DNA of 64,000 bases from Xiphophorus maculatus (taxonomy: Eukaryota; Chordata; Actinopteri; Cyprinodontiformes; Poeciliidae), in contig NC_036457.1 of assembly GCF_002775205.1 (NCBI RefSeq), positions 9,772,996 to 9,836,995 of the forward strand, written 5' to 3'. How positions within the stretch are numbered: the stretch's first letter is position 1; every line of letters begins with the position of its first letter. The notes beneath the pieces were generated by a model. That model had not been told where the DNA came from. It did no database searches and saw only the letters and a list, made by a program, of their open reading frames with translations. The translations under genes and the position numbers were made by a program. Below, piece after piece: positions 1 to 13,000 of the stretch.

Positions 1-3000
1 CGGGGTCTGCTGGCTGGCACTTGGCACGGTAGCTCTTGGGGTGGGGGTGCTGGCTGGCTCCCGATTATTTCTGGCTGTGCTATTCAAAAGCTAAAAGTGG
101 GGGTGGAAAGAAAGGGAAGGAGATGGAAGGAAGTGTAATAGAGAATGTGACGAAACAAACTGAATTAATAAGGGACACACACAAAAAAGAAGATGTACAC
201 AAATCAGGGCACATCCAGGACAACCTCTATTTTTCACGTGCGGTTAAAGGTTAAAGGTTAAAGATTACACGTGGAGCTCCACTGGAAAAGTGCCAGTAAA
301 ATCAGCTGAAAGGCCAACACTGAAATCATTCAAATTATGAACATCCTAGACGGTACACAGACACAAAGCCAGACAAATCTGACAACCACCCACCAAGCTC
401 CAATCATCACACTGTTCAACCTCTCTACCCAGCTGGCAGGCAGCAGTAAATCCGCAGCTTTATTCCTCTATCACGTCCTCCATGTCTTTAGAGCGTTTCA
501 CTGTAAAGTCACTGGGCTAAAGGTCACTGCTGCTGCTTTCTGCCCTGTTCTCACCATACAGTCTGTCTGTCCTCGGACATCCAGATAAAGCAGTGCATAC
601 ATCATCTTCTTTTTTATTTTTACTACTTATTTAAGGCAAGGTAAAGTTGTAAAGATATCATTTAATGGAATAATTGTGTTAAAAGCATATACAGTTATCT
701 TCAGCAGTATGTCGACTTAAAAGGTTATAAATCAGGACTGAATAAAGGGTCAAACTAACAAGTACACATATTGCATCAAAACAGTCCCACGCAAGTCCAA
801 TAATTCAAATACTGAGATTGGGGATGAGTCTTGAGATTTGATTTACTGTGCAACTATGATCTCTAAAAATAAAAATGTACAGGACTGAACATGCAAAGTT
901 AGTCAAAGTTGTGAATTTACAGCTGTCTGTGATACAAACTAAATGTTTGAAAAAAGAAAAATATGTCACAAGAAACCATTTTTACACAAATAATGTTTCA
1001 ACAGTGAAGCTCAGCTTAGACTGGAATATATTTCTAGTGATTTTATTGTAGTGCTTAAAGTGGTTCAGATCCTGTTTCACCGGTTAACAGCCCATTCAAC
1101 TAGGGTATTTACCTACACATTGTAGGTCTCCAGCACTTCCCGCCCCCCGCCCCTCCAACACTGTATTTTTATCTTTAAAAAGTAAACAGCAGACCTGAAG
1201 GGGTGAAAAGAAACTGTTGGTCTGTCCAAACCAAAAAGATTGTAAGGTGTAAAGATTGTCATAATTTATGTATAATTACTAATTAAAAATACTAAAGTTT
1301 ACATTTTTGGACTAAGACAGCTCTAATAATAAAACACAGGACTCAAAATGAATAAACTTTTTCTCTTTTCTCTTATAATTAACGTAGAGAAATAATGCTG
1401 AACCAACACATGCCAAATCTTTAAAAAGATTTTCATTTACAGTCGTAGATTTCTTCAAGTGTGTATACTTATTTATATATTTAGATGTATTTTTTTAGAT
1501 TCCACTTCCGATTTCCATTTGCTTACCTCCTGCTTATTTTATAGACAAATACAACTAATGTTTACTCCACAGCCTAAAAAGTGCAAACATAGTGAGCTTC
1601 CAATCCCGGTGTTCATCAGTTCAGAGTTCATGGTTAAAAATCGTTGCTAAACTCGCCGAAGCAGACATACAGTATATGAAGGCATTCACACCAACTAACA
1701 CAAACAGTGCACAAGCAAAGTCAAAGATAGAGACTTAGAATGTTTTCATTTGTGCTTAGCAGCAAGTCATAAAGAAAAACTAGGTTTTCCATCTCTGTGG
1801 GGGTAAACAAGTGCTTAAACTGTTCTCTAAACAAATGATGCCCTTTACAAGTGGACTCTGATCCTGCCTTCGCAGAAAAGCCATTCTACATCTGCCCACA
1901 CTCCTGTCTGTCAAGTCAGGTTTATTTGTGCAGCCTAAAAACAGATATAACAGTGACTGTTCCAGAAATCAAAGTGCAGAAAATCAAACTAATCCACATC
2001 TAAACCTTATGCAACGGAGTCAAAGAATTCAGTAGGCTATAAGCTACCAAGCAACACTAATGCTAAAGGTTGTCAACTGGGTGCTGGAAGAGCAGGAACA
2101 TGAAGACTGTTCAATCACACATATTTCAGTCCTAACATCCAAGTTCAAAGGCAGGGCATGCCCTTTAAATCACTTACGACAGATGCTTCATTTTTCATCT
2201 TCCATAAATAAGTCAGACATTAAAAAAAAAAAAGAATTTTAAGTCATCCGTATGTGATGGAAGCTCAGAGGGCCTGGAGGTTCACATGTGTTCTGGGCTA
2301 TTCTGGGAAGAGGTCAAATTCAGCCGACCAGTCCACTTTATTGTTAGCATTTATTACTGGGACTGCTTAGTCATTATTAATAACTTTAATTAGTTGAATA
2401 TGTTTTTCTTATGTGTTGATAAGAATGTGTGAGGTTGAGAGTTTTAGTCTTCAAAAACAAACTCAAAACTCCATATTTACACACTATACTGAAAGTGAAG
2501 TTATGTTGCAGTAACTGAAAACAAAATCTAAATTATGTAAATGTACCTTACTTTCCCATATAGGTATCCCGAAAACTCTTGATATATTTCTAGCTTTTTG
2601 TCTTTGCAAGTATCTCTTTCATGCCCTAACAAAAAGCACTGAGATGTAACTCTACACCTTTGGTTCATCTTTACACAAACTGAATGTGCAAATCAGCCCC
2701 ACTCCTATCTAGTCTTCAACTCTGCACAGCACTCAAAACTCTTCAGCCTGAAAAGGTTAGCAAACAGCTGATGGTGTGCTGTAATGCTAACTTGTTCTCT
2801 TGAAAAGTTTCACTTTCAGATTCATGATATGTTTTCCTTGCATAATTGGTTCTAGGTGCTGTTAAGCTTATGCTAAATACAGATAATAAGAAAAAGGATC
2901 AGGGTGAAGAATGACCCCAGAAAACTACCTTGTTACCCCAAACTAATATTTTCACTGGAGGATTTGCTCCTTTTGGCTCCATGTGAAACCAAAACTTAGT

Positions 3001-6000
3001 CTGTCATTGAAAGTCCAGTAAAGTTTACGTTAACAGAAAATATGCACCAAACATGAGTCTGAACTGGGATTGCTAACACAAGATGTTAGTAATATTAAAG
3101 CAAATCTTTAGCATGATCCTTTCAAAAAGCTCCATGTCATAGGTTTACAGTAATATCATGTAGTACCCCAACTGAGCTCTGTTTCTAGAGGCAAATTTAT
3201 ACCAAAAGTATTTGTTTTTTAACCTCTGTATGATATGAAAATTAAACATCGGTGAAGGATGATCCAGAAAACTTCCATGGCTTCTGGAAAAATTAAAGTA
3301 AATTTGCTGTCTAATGTATAATGTATGGCAAAATACTTTCTTAATTCCATCTGCCAATTTTCCTGATATTTTTATTTCTGAAATGTTGATGTGGAAAAGA
3401 GTATGGGAATTAGAAAAAAAAAATCTGCAAGGAAACAGGATGATTTTGGGAAGGCATCTCTTACTTAAAGTGCAGGCAAATTGGTAAACACACCATCACT
3501 TATGCTCCTGTATGCACCAGATGAGTTAGGCTCAGTAAAGAGCCTGACACTGACAGCATCTTCCTGCGCTCACCATACTTGTTAAACTGCACTGATAAGC
3601 AATTTTGACCCTTGTTCCGTTCAGCAGACCCTCACACATTGACAGTTTATGTAGAACCGGATCCCTTGTTAAACAACCTACACAACAACCCTATTTTTGC
3701 ATCTGACCCTGTGAACCCTGACCTCTGTTACTCAGCAACATTACAGCAAAACAGCATTTCAAACTCTAAAGCTTCCAGAGCCAATGCAATGATGCAGTTG
3801 TTCTATAATGTAAAATGACATCTGAAAAGCATGCCATGCCCCTAAAACAACAATCTGTTTTCAAAAGTTGCATAATTCTGAAACAGACTTCACCTGTTTG
3901 CAATCTCTTTTCATTAGAAATAAATGTGTTCTGTGAAAGTTTCGCGGGTTTGTTAGAGAACATTAGATGCATAAATATACATGTACCGTATTGTGTTTAT
4001 TACCTTATGTTCTAACTGCAAGCTTGCTATTTCCATGATGTTAAATCTCTCAAAATGAGCCTTTTCTTAGATGTTTTTCCACCTCCACTAATGTAAAAAG
4101 ACATTAGCTTTTTCCACAGTTGATAGAACACATTAAGGAGAAAGAAATAGCAGAAAATTGCTTGAAGCCTAAGTTTAATGAGCTAAGTACATTACTCTCA
4201 CCTAGCAGGGGGCCTTCCTGTGCTAGAGGACATCAGAAAAAAACTTTTTTTTTTAGATTTTGTCTTTAATAGAGGATCTGCTGGAATTAAAGGGGCTGTC
4301 TGTGTCATGTACCATATTTGAGTCCCTTATAATTCATTTAAGTGTGAGAATGGTGCATGTTTTGTGTGTGTACGTGGAAAAGATATTAATACATGAAAAT
4401 CAGAACACTCTGAGATGTACTTCCACTAGGCTCATAAATGCGCTCTTTGGCAAGCGTCGTGCAAATGCAGCTTAGCATAATTCAAAAATACCAGACGGCA
4501 TGTACTGTGGCGCACCGCTAAAACCCTCAAAGCGGCTTTCTCCCCATCTTTCAGCTCTCTGCCCCTCTCCTCCGTCTTCAGAAAACACTTCCGCGCAAAC
4601 AAGAATCCTGCCACAGTCGAGCGGCCTATTTCCTATGAAAAACAAACATGCCCCGGCCACCTAAAAGTAGAGTTTGTTTGCTGCTGGAGGACTCATTCAT
4701 TAGAACAGAATGAAACAAACTTAACCCGGAATTCAGAATAAAAATAAATAAATGATTTAAATGAAAACCTTTAACTGTAGAGCTCCTAGGGATCAGAAGA
4801 CAGCTGAAGTCATGGATATGACATAAACAATATCTATTTCAGAATTGGACAAAAAAAAAAAAAAACACTCATGGCCATTTTGGTGCTTTCCATTTAACAT
4901 GGCGCACCAGCAGGTCTGTAACACTGACACACGAGGAATGTTCTTCGTAGAAACTTAGTTTTAAAAGAGGAATGCAGTTTAAGCAAATAGTATCAAAAAT
5001 AGAGAGTGACAGGTTGGAGAATTATAAGCAAAAAGTAACCAGTCACATTAGTCAGTGAAAAGTTGCTCCCTGTGTGAACTCTTACTGCAGTATAAACCAG
5101 TAAGTACAAGGCAAGGCATGTGTATAGCACCATTCATACAAAGATTTAAAAAAAATCCTTTGTAGCACAAAGTACCACATAAAACCAAAAAAAGATATAA
5201 GACATAATCACATCAAACAAAACATTAAAATAATAATCAAGTCACTAAGTAAGACTAAAATATGATAAAGACGATAAAGAAATCTTTGACTTTTACGGTT
5301 AAGTTGCTGTAAACCGTAATGAACACTAATTGGTCTGAACATTTTTGTTTTGCCTGTAAACACGCAGCATGAAGCCAAGAAAGTTGAATTCACACATGAA
5401 TGCGAACTTGCAAGAATGCAGCAGCTTTAAAAGGTAAGACTACATCTGCTGTTTGATAATAAAAGCAAAATACAAGAAGATATGTATACTGTCAATATAT
5501 GATAGAAAACAGTGACAGACTGTGCTGGTTGGAAAACAAAAGTAAGATACAAAAAAAAGAGATGATAATTTTGGGAGATGTGCTTATAAATGATATCTTA
5601 GCGAATATAATTCTCTTTACAGATTCAGTTTAATGACTTTTGCTGGTAGAACATCCTACACATACTTATGCATACAATTTGTGGTACACTATCAGTTCTG
5701 TCTAAATTCACCCAAAACAAGACTTAGTTCTGAGATCAGTTCAAACAGCCTTAAACTATGTTTAATATGTTATAATCCCATGTTGAATTAGCCTACAGAT
5801 TATGATATATCATAGTGTTTACAAGCTGATCTTCAGTTTCTATACATCTGTGCAATGTGGGGGTTTTTTCTCTACATTCACTCATTTTAATATGGGCAAT
5901 TTTTTCATATTACTGCCCTCATCAACATATTTAATTATCAAAATCTGAACATAAAATAAAGTTCTGACTAAACACAAACCATCCATCCATCCGTTTTCTA

Positions 6001-6906
6001 ACACCTTTATCCCTAGTCCGGTAGGGAGGGGTGCTGGTGCCTATCTCCAGCTAACGTTCCGGGCGAGAGGCGGTGTACACCCTGGACAGGTCGCATAAAC
6101 ACAAACACAAACCTGAAAAGCTTATATTTTTAACTGTGACAACTTTAAATGTGCTAACCCAAAGGAATTCACTTCTGATTAAATCCAGATTAAGTCACAT
6201 TTGAGGGTAAATATCATGTCTCCTAAAACAACAAAACTGTTTCTAAGTTTACACTTTTTATTCACTCATGACTAAAGTGCTGTCATTTTAATCAAGAGTG
6301 ACTCTTTAAGTGTTTTATGTAAAATAGGTGAGTTCAAAGCAATCAAAACATTTTAACTCATGAATGTGGTCTTTTGTACCCGACCATGCACATACACTGC
6401 CACTGTATGCAATGTATGCAAACCACCTCAAATGTTGGCACTGTCAGCACCTTCGTATTAAGTTTTGTTACACTTTTGCTCTGTGAACCAATACATTTAT
6501 TTAATTTTCTTTTTTACAAAACTACATCAAACAAAATACTACATACTAAACCTAGAGCAAGTAGTATTTATTTTCTTTCCAGGCAAAGATCATTGACTGG
6601 AGTAGTTTTTTTTTTTCTGGTGTTGTGGTTTCTTTTAATTTAAATTGTGGATAAGCTCTGGTGCTCCAAAATACTCACCTCTTGAGAAAATTAAAGAATA
6701 AAAGGAAAACGGTGCTTTGTAGTGCTACTGAAAACATTGACGACTCTCACAAAAACATATTGTAGTCTTGCAGAGCATTGACTAAACCACAATGTTTGCA
6801 ATGCTTATTAAGAGGTGAGGAAAGGAGGATGACAGGTGGCAGCAGCAACAGTGAAACAAACACTGCAGAATAATAAAAAGCTTATCAGGCTTGTCATATC
6901 TCTTAC
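1..6906. other. sesn1 intronic sequence, no further exons seen
   Basis: The whole stretch lies 3' of the first coding exon on the sesn1 strand and is AT-rich. I searched for the next sestrin exon and for any other gene and found none. The open frames here are short and lack splice signals. The only mobile element recognised is the truncated SINE at 5980-6095. A perfect p53-type half-site decamer, GGGCATGCCC, sits at 2154-2163, without a second half-site next to it. Near 244-264 there is a short (GGTTAAA)3 run. Confidence 0.6.
5980..6095 (-). mobile_element. 5'-truncated tRNA-derived SINE fragment with target-site duplication
   Basis: The sequence from a (CCAT)n run through GGGCGAGAGGCGG to GGACAGGTCGC is the reverse complement of the 3' part of the full SINE at 13600-13981. 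It is flanked by an exact 11-bp direct repeat, TAAACACAAAC, at 5969-5979 and 6096-6106. This marks a 5'-truncated retroposition event into the sesn1 intron. Confidence 0.85.
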
Positions 6907-7176
6907 CTGGATGTCTCGCAGGAGCTGAGTGCAGCGCCCTCTGACATCTTCAAAGGGGCACCGTCTGGAGAGCATGAGAAGGTGAACCAGGATGTCGTTC
7001 AGGTCGCTGTTGGAAGAGCTTCCTGGGGCAGGGGTTGCGGCCTTTATGGGTTCGATGGCTTCCACTTTCCTCATGACCTCCTGGCAGATGAACTCCATCG
7101 CTTCAGCTCTGGAGGAGGCATCCCGGCTGCCCAGCCCATCCCATCTCCCCAAAGACTCCTGATGCTGCATCTCCAT
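6907..7176 (-). CDS. sesn1: Sestrin-1, first coding exon (partial gene)
   Basis: Encodes 90 residues, MEMQHQESLGRWDGLGSRDA to the end RCTQLLRDIQ. They align with the N-terminus of the human sestrin-1 isoform that starts MAEGENEVRWDGLCSRD; shared blocks include RWDG.SRD, L..LLVHLLMLS.RCPF.DVR and a final IQ. The donor is a consensus GTAAG just left of 6907, in phase 0. An acceptor AG lies right of 7217, so the exon has 41 nt of 5'UTR. I chose the ATG at 7174-7176; the second ATG (7168-7170) is equally possible. Sestrins are stress-induced, mostly cytosolic proteins that act as leucine-responsive inhibitors of mTORC1 through GATOR2. The next exon (expected ELGIRIPRPLGQG) is not in the window, so the globular sestrin domain lies beyond the left edge. 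Confidence 0.9.
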
Positions 7177-7217
7177 CACTTTATATAGGACTAATGCTTT
7201 TGCTGCCTTACAACAGG

Positions 7218-8509
7218 CTGAAAACAAGATATTAGACGTGTTTATATTTATTTGGTTGTTAATTATTAGTATCAATAATATAACTTTCGATTAGTTCTAT
7301 TACTCAGTGTAAGCATGAATAAAATTAAAAAATCAAAGCAAAATATGTTAAACTGAATTTTAAGGAAGAGGTTCTCACTGTACAAATACCTTGAGTACTA
7401 CCAGTACCGTGGTAATACGGTATTTACACAAAAATGTACAACAGGGTCTAATGCTTTTGATGAGAGGAAAGCAACAATTACTTGTAATTTTACTAAATTA
7501 ATGCAACATACTGTAAATGAGTTACACTAATGTAGTGGTGCTACATTTATTCATTATTTCAATGTCAATACATATACAGTACAAATCTATATTAAACACT
7601 CAGAAACTTCAATAGCTCTTTTCAAACACAGAATATTAAACTACTTTGTCAACATGTTGTTCAAAGAGTAAAACAAGTGCATAGGTTGATGTTAGCTGGT
7701 TTATTAGTCTGACTATCTGGGGATAGACAGTGCTCCATTACTTTTCACAACATTAACATATTTTGTGACTGGAAATATTTTTAAATCAGCCAAATTTGTA
7801 TTTACAGTAAGCAAGGGAAATGATAGAAACCGTCTATTTAGCTAGCTGACTGGCAGTGTCCAGCAACAGGTCAAGGAGGGGCAGCACTGTGAACTGTGGC
7901 AACTTATTAAAAATAACTTTAAACAGTAGTACCAGCGCATGGGAACCTTTAGTGTACTTCGTATACATGCCCAAACATGTTAAACATTTCTGTTCACTGT
8001 TAGTATTTCAACGTTAACATAGAGCGAGACCCTCCTACTGGCCCAAACCCAATTCATTAAGCATCATAAAATCGTTTACTAGAAGATGTTTATCATTTAT
8101 TCATCATTTATTGGTCCATAATAAGAAAACTCGCTCAAAATTCTTTATCGGGCTATTTTAGACGATGAAGATTACGCAACAAAAACATAATAGGACTTAT
8201 ACCTGTCTGTATCATCAATCATGTTGCAAATCTTTCATCAGACTTGTAATTTAAATTAAACAGATCATTTTAAATCATAATTTATACCAAACTATGCATT
8301 TCATCTCAATTTATTTTCTCATTTTCGCGTATTATTCGGGTCCATTCAGTCTGTCTGGGAGCCTCTGCCATTCATGTCAGTGTTTTCAAGCTGACCGTTA
8401 ACAAAAACAACCAGTAAAGTACAACAAAAACTGCGGTGAGGTAAAATACCCCATGTACTAAACCGTCACCGGGAGTCAAAAAGAAAGAGTGTCAGTAACA
8501 AATACTCAC
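7218..8509. other. sesn1 5' intron
   Basis: AT-rich intron between the inferred non-coding exon and the coding exon. It holds a p53-like 20-mer at 7963-7982 (see findings) and no coding potential that I can support. Confidence 0.5.
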
Positions 8510-8600
8510 TTTGTACACATTCTTCGGTGCAGCTTTACCGCTACTTTACGCCTTGACTGTCAGCACTGACCAGACTCCCAGGGCAGGAATGATAAGAGGT
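8510..8600 (-). other. sesn1: Probable non-coding first exon of sesn1
   Basis: On the minus strand a strong donor (GTGAGTATT, plus-strand 8501-8509) follows a short stretch with no useful ATG. It lies 1.3 kb upstream of the coding-exon acceptor and just downstream of a CCAAT-box cluster. The left edge is set by the donor; the right edge (transcription start) is only a guess. This is inferred from splice signals and position, without transcript evidence. Confidence 0.5.
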
Positions 8601-8800
8601 AGCAACTTGAAGGGGAGGAACGCCCGTGCTGAACATTTGACAGGCAGAAGATTTCAACCAATCAGCGTACGTATACACCACTCTAGGGCGTTACCTTTAG
8701 AATCCTAGAAGGTGATTGGTTAGTGTGAAATCACTTTGTCAGTTGGGAAAGGATGTAAGGGAGTTGAAGTTTCTTCTTTTGTTACTTCTATTGGCTGGGT
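8600..8800 (-). promoter_or_regulatory. CCAAT-box cluster, putative sesn1 promoter
   Basis: Three CCAAT/ATTGG pentamers lie at 8658-8662, 8715-8719 and 8790-8794, a typical NF-Y-type arrangement about 60-200 bp upstream of the inferred sesn1 first exon. No TATA box is evident. The assignment to sesn1 rests on proximity; the cep57l1 start is more than 1.2 kb further right. Confidence 0.45.
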
Positions 8801-10037
8801 CCTTTTATTAACTACATATACCATCATGCATTTCGTTAAGAACAGTTACCACCATAGACACCACCCCCCCTAGTCTCTTGTTTATCAAAAAATTACAGGC
8901 AGCAAGAAAAACAGAGGGGAGAGGAAAGAAAGGTGGGGATGTTGTACATTTCCCCTCAAGTTGTTCTCTGTTTAACCTCAATGATATTTAAAAGCGTATC
9001 TCCAAAAAGTCCATAAATAGAGATAATTTCAAATAGTCTGTTTGACATTAAGATTTTATAATAATAATTTGTAGAAAAATGTATCACATAATTAATACTT
9101 GTACGCGGCCGAACGAACTATTTTCTGCAGCTCACGCTATTTAGATATCCTTTTGCTGTGTTGACAGCATAACTGGTTTAATTTATCATCCAAAGACTAA
9201 AAAAACTGAAGTGTAGAAAATTCCAGACGATATTGCATTTAATTTCTCTATGCATCTCATTTAACCATTAGTTGAATTTAAAAATCTAATTATATCACAA
9301 TTAAGGCCACTGGTTCAGTTAACAGTCATTATATTTTATATAGAACTATACAGTTTGGTGTCTAAAGTGTTATTCTATTCTTTCTAGAACCTAATTCACA
9401 TCTGGGTATGGGGATAAAAGTATGTGTCACCTTTACACATCTAATCTTTTTCTCTATACCCTTTGAAATATGATCTAAACTATTAGATTAATATTATCTG
9501 TGAAGATTATTTTAAGTCTTGCTCCAGATTCTCACTGTATCTGGCCGTCATTCTAACATATGAGTATGTTTTTATGAAATTTCAGTGCTTCATAATATAT
9601 TCCAACCTCTAGAGAGAATTTCCTCCACAGTTGCTATGTTTTTAGTTCCATCCATTTTCATAAACTCTGACTACACTTTTTTGGCTGGACAAAAGCATAC
9701 CCACAGCATGTGTCCCCATGGTTACACTTTGCTTTGGATTATGCTTTTAGGAACCAGTTACTGTGATTATTTATTTATTTGCTTGTTTAGAGTTTTGTAA
9801 AACATTTATTACTTAAAAAAACGTCTTGTGGGTGTGTGCCCGAAAGATCTAGTACGTCTAGAATAGTCCACGAAATAGGAACTATAGCGAGCGGAACAAC
9901 TTAATGGAGGGAAATTTAAAAAGGGCGGACTGCTCGTCTATTGTTGACAACTGGTGAAAGAAATACGTCAACTTTGAGAGAGAAGGCAAAGAGTGTTACT
10001 TGTACATAACTAAGACATTTCTTTTCGTCGTTACAAA
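8801..10037. promoter_or_regulatory. Intergenic DNA and 5'UTR/promoter of cep57l1
   Basis: The stretch is AT-rich up to about 9830. The last 200 bp before the cep57l1 ATG are richer in CG and probably hold its transcription start and 5'UTR. There is no TATA box at a convincing distance, and no gene was seen in 8801-9830. Confidence 0.4.
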
Positions 10038-13000
10038 ATGGAAACACATTACGACGAGGTAACGTTACAAAAATAACCGTTAGTCGTAAATGTGGTTAGC
10101 TAGCGTTAGCTTGAATCCGTTTACTCTTACTAAGATATCGTCAGCTCTGTGTGTTTTGGGTCATTTATCTCGATCGCCTGTTAGTTGAAACAGTTGTGGT
10201 ATGTGCTTTGTAAGAGGTTTATTTTGTTTTGTGAGTTTACAAATATGTTTGCTTGCAAACGGAAGCAGATCATTTTTACGTAGTTTAAAATGACATTTTC
10301 ATTTTTAAAGTTGTAATTTCCTACGTCTGGTTGGAAGGCAATAAAAAAATGTTTATTGTTTTTGTGCTGTCCCTGATTTGAATAACTTATATTTCAGTAA
10401 GAAAGACCACAATATGTAAATAGTTCAGCTTTTGATCAATGATATATAATGTCCTGCAGCAGCCTAACCATATTGTCATTACAGTATGATAAAATTGCAG
10501 TAAAATGTTGATTGTCAAAATGGATAAAATTTCTACTTACTTAATTGAAGAGTCAAATCTAAAGATTCTAGTCTCTTTTTATTTTCTAAAGCTGGAAATG
10601 TGTTTAAAGTAATTGGTCTTTATTATTGCATCAAATGTGGCTATAGGTTAATTTTTCTTTGGACCAAATTGATGCAAAAAAAATTCACCAAATAGTCCTG
10701 TACTAGTGCAAAGCACATTATGACAAAGAGATGACATGAGGATCTCCTGTCCTCATTTGGCTGTGAAAATGTTTTGAATAATCTTTTTTCTTATCTTGTG
10801 GACCACAAAATATGGTTCTGACTTTTTTAGTAAGTGAAGACCTTGTTGTGTTCAGATTTTAGACACACCTTCCAAAAACAGTTACATTGGGAGCTACTAC
10901 CAGCCTCCAGACAGAATTTCATTAGTACCAAAACATCTGGCGTCTCCTCTTGCTTCACCTCTCAACATGGACCAGACCACCAGCAGTCTGTCTCCGACCA
11001 CACATAGCATAGACAACAAAGGTATGGAACAACGTTTTGTCTTCAACTAAACAACAGTGTTTTATTTTTGCTTGACTGTTTTCTTTAACTACCGCTCTCA
11101 GCCGTTGTAGATGCACTGAGGACCCTCCAGGAAAAAATCAGGAGGCTGGAACTGGAGCGGAGACAAGCAGAGAGGAGTTACACTCAGTTCTTTCAGGATG
11201 CTCGTAAGCGTCAGCAGGACTTCACATCACAGAGTCGGACTGAAGCCACCCTGCCTGGGACAGCGGTGGACCAGAAGCTGCAGTCTGCAGAAGCTCGCTG
11301 CAAAGTTCTTGAGAAGCAGTTGGAATACATGAAGAAAATGGTCGCAAATGTCAAGAAGGAGAGAAACGTTCTGATGGAAAATGAGGTAAAATGGTAACCA
11401 TCCAAAAGACCAGACATGTAAAACCAGCTTGATGACTGAAAATATATTCAAGGTTCATTTCTAGGAAACTTGGATATTTAGTGATATGATTTCATTTTTG
11501 GTATTCTTGTTTTGTTTTTTCACTCTAGGCGTCACTGCAGAAGCAACAGCTGAGCAGCCCAAACAACCAATATCAGCAGGAGAAGCTGGAGAAACTCGAA
11601 TCGCAGTATCTCAAATTAAGTAAAACCCAAACACTCGCAGAGGTAAAATATTTTCTATTTTATGATAAAGTCAGCTCTGTACTTTTTAGTTTTCTATCAG
11701 CTAACACTGATTCTTTTCTGACACCACTCAGATGTAATGTTTCTGAGTCACTACATTAGCTAAAGCGGCCCAATATATGAACAATTATAAATGGAACAAT
11801 CACAATTGCATCATAAAATGCAAAGTTTCTGTAATCTGTAGGTCAGATACCGAAAAATGTTGATGCTTTTTCCATATTCATTAACTCCTACTACTTTCTT
11901 TAATCGCCTTCACTAGGATCATGTACTTTTATCCCCTTTTTTAATTGCTAAAAATTAGATGGTTTAGGGAAATGTTCGTTGATGCACAAATGATTCTGTT
12001 GATTTCAAAACTGCTTTGTCTAAACTTATTCGGTACAATAACTTGTATTACACACTATACTCTATTAGGTCAAACTACTACAAACATGTTGCGGCATGTA
12101 ATACTAAAATACTAAATTAAACTTAAATTATTATTTAAAGATAAAGATCATAAAAGGCTGAGCTTAAGTTATTGTTACGATTGTGTGTTTACTTTCAGAT
12201 GAAGCTTTCTATCCTGGAGCAGAAGCTGCTGAATGAAGAGCATGAACGTAAACTTGTGCAGGAGAAAGCAGATGAGGTCAGTTAGCCTCTTCAAATGAAC
12301 CTTATTGAAGTTATTTTCAGATTCTGTTTCTCCACAGTCAGTAGTTTATGGTTTTTTTTTTTTTTTTTGTGCATGGTTTCTCTACTTGCTCAGTTTTGCA
12401 ATGTTTTAAGGACAAACTGTGCCTGCTAGGTTTCTGGCTAACATCAGTTTCTGAATCACCTTAAATAGAGTCATCTTCAGCAAGGAGGAAAAAATATGGG
12501 ACTGTTGTGAAATGATCCTTCTAAATATCCAGAGAGTCTTTTTATGGGCTGACTTTCACAGTTGAGCTCAAGTGGCCATTAGAGGAATTGAGTTTTCATG
12601 TACTTGTGGGTTGACTTCATTCTTCAGTCTTAGTTTAAATATGATGTTAAACAACAGCTGGCAAGTCTCCGTTGTATTTTTTGTTTTAGTCATTAGCCGA
12701 TTTATGTTTTTCATACCACAGCTGCAGAGGGAGTTGGATGTAAACCTTCGTTTGTCTGTTCCACCTACTGAAGAAACGAGGCCGAAGAAGAAAACCAAAA
12801 AGACAAACAAGGTGTAATAAACTGCTGGTATGCACATTATCTGAAAGATTTATACATCACAGTATTAATCAATGTGACTTCTTTTCAGAAAACACCAAAA
12901 CAGAATGAGCTGGCAGCAAACAGCCTGGGGCTCAAAAAGATGCCTTTTGTTATAGGAACAGTAAGTCATCTCATGTTGTGCATAGATTTTCTTCTTTCGT

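Noticed and set aside
244-264. (GGTTAAA)3 run considered as telomere-like or DR1 nuclear-receptor site
   Set aside because: Too short for telomeric repeat and deviates from the DR1 consensus in each half-site; no supporting context.
7386-7430. CGGTA/TACCG-rich patch resembling one at 38521-38640
   Set aside because: Short inverted words recur, but no common ends or alignable core could be defined by eye.
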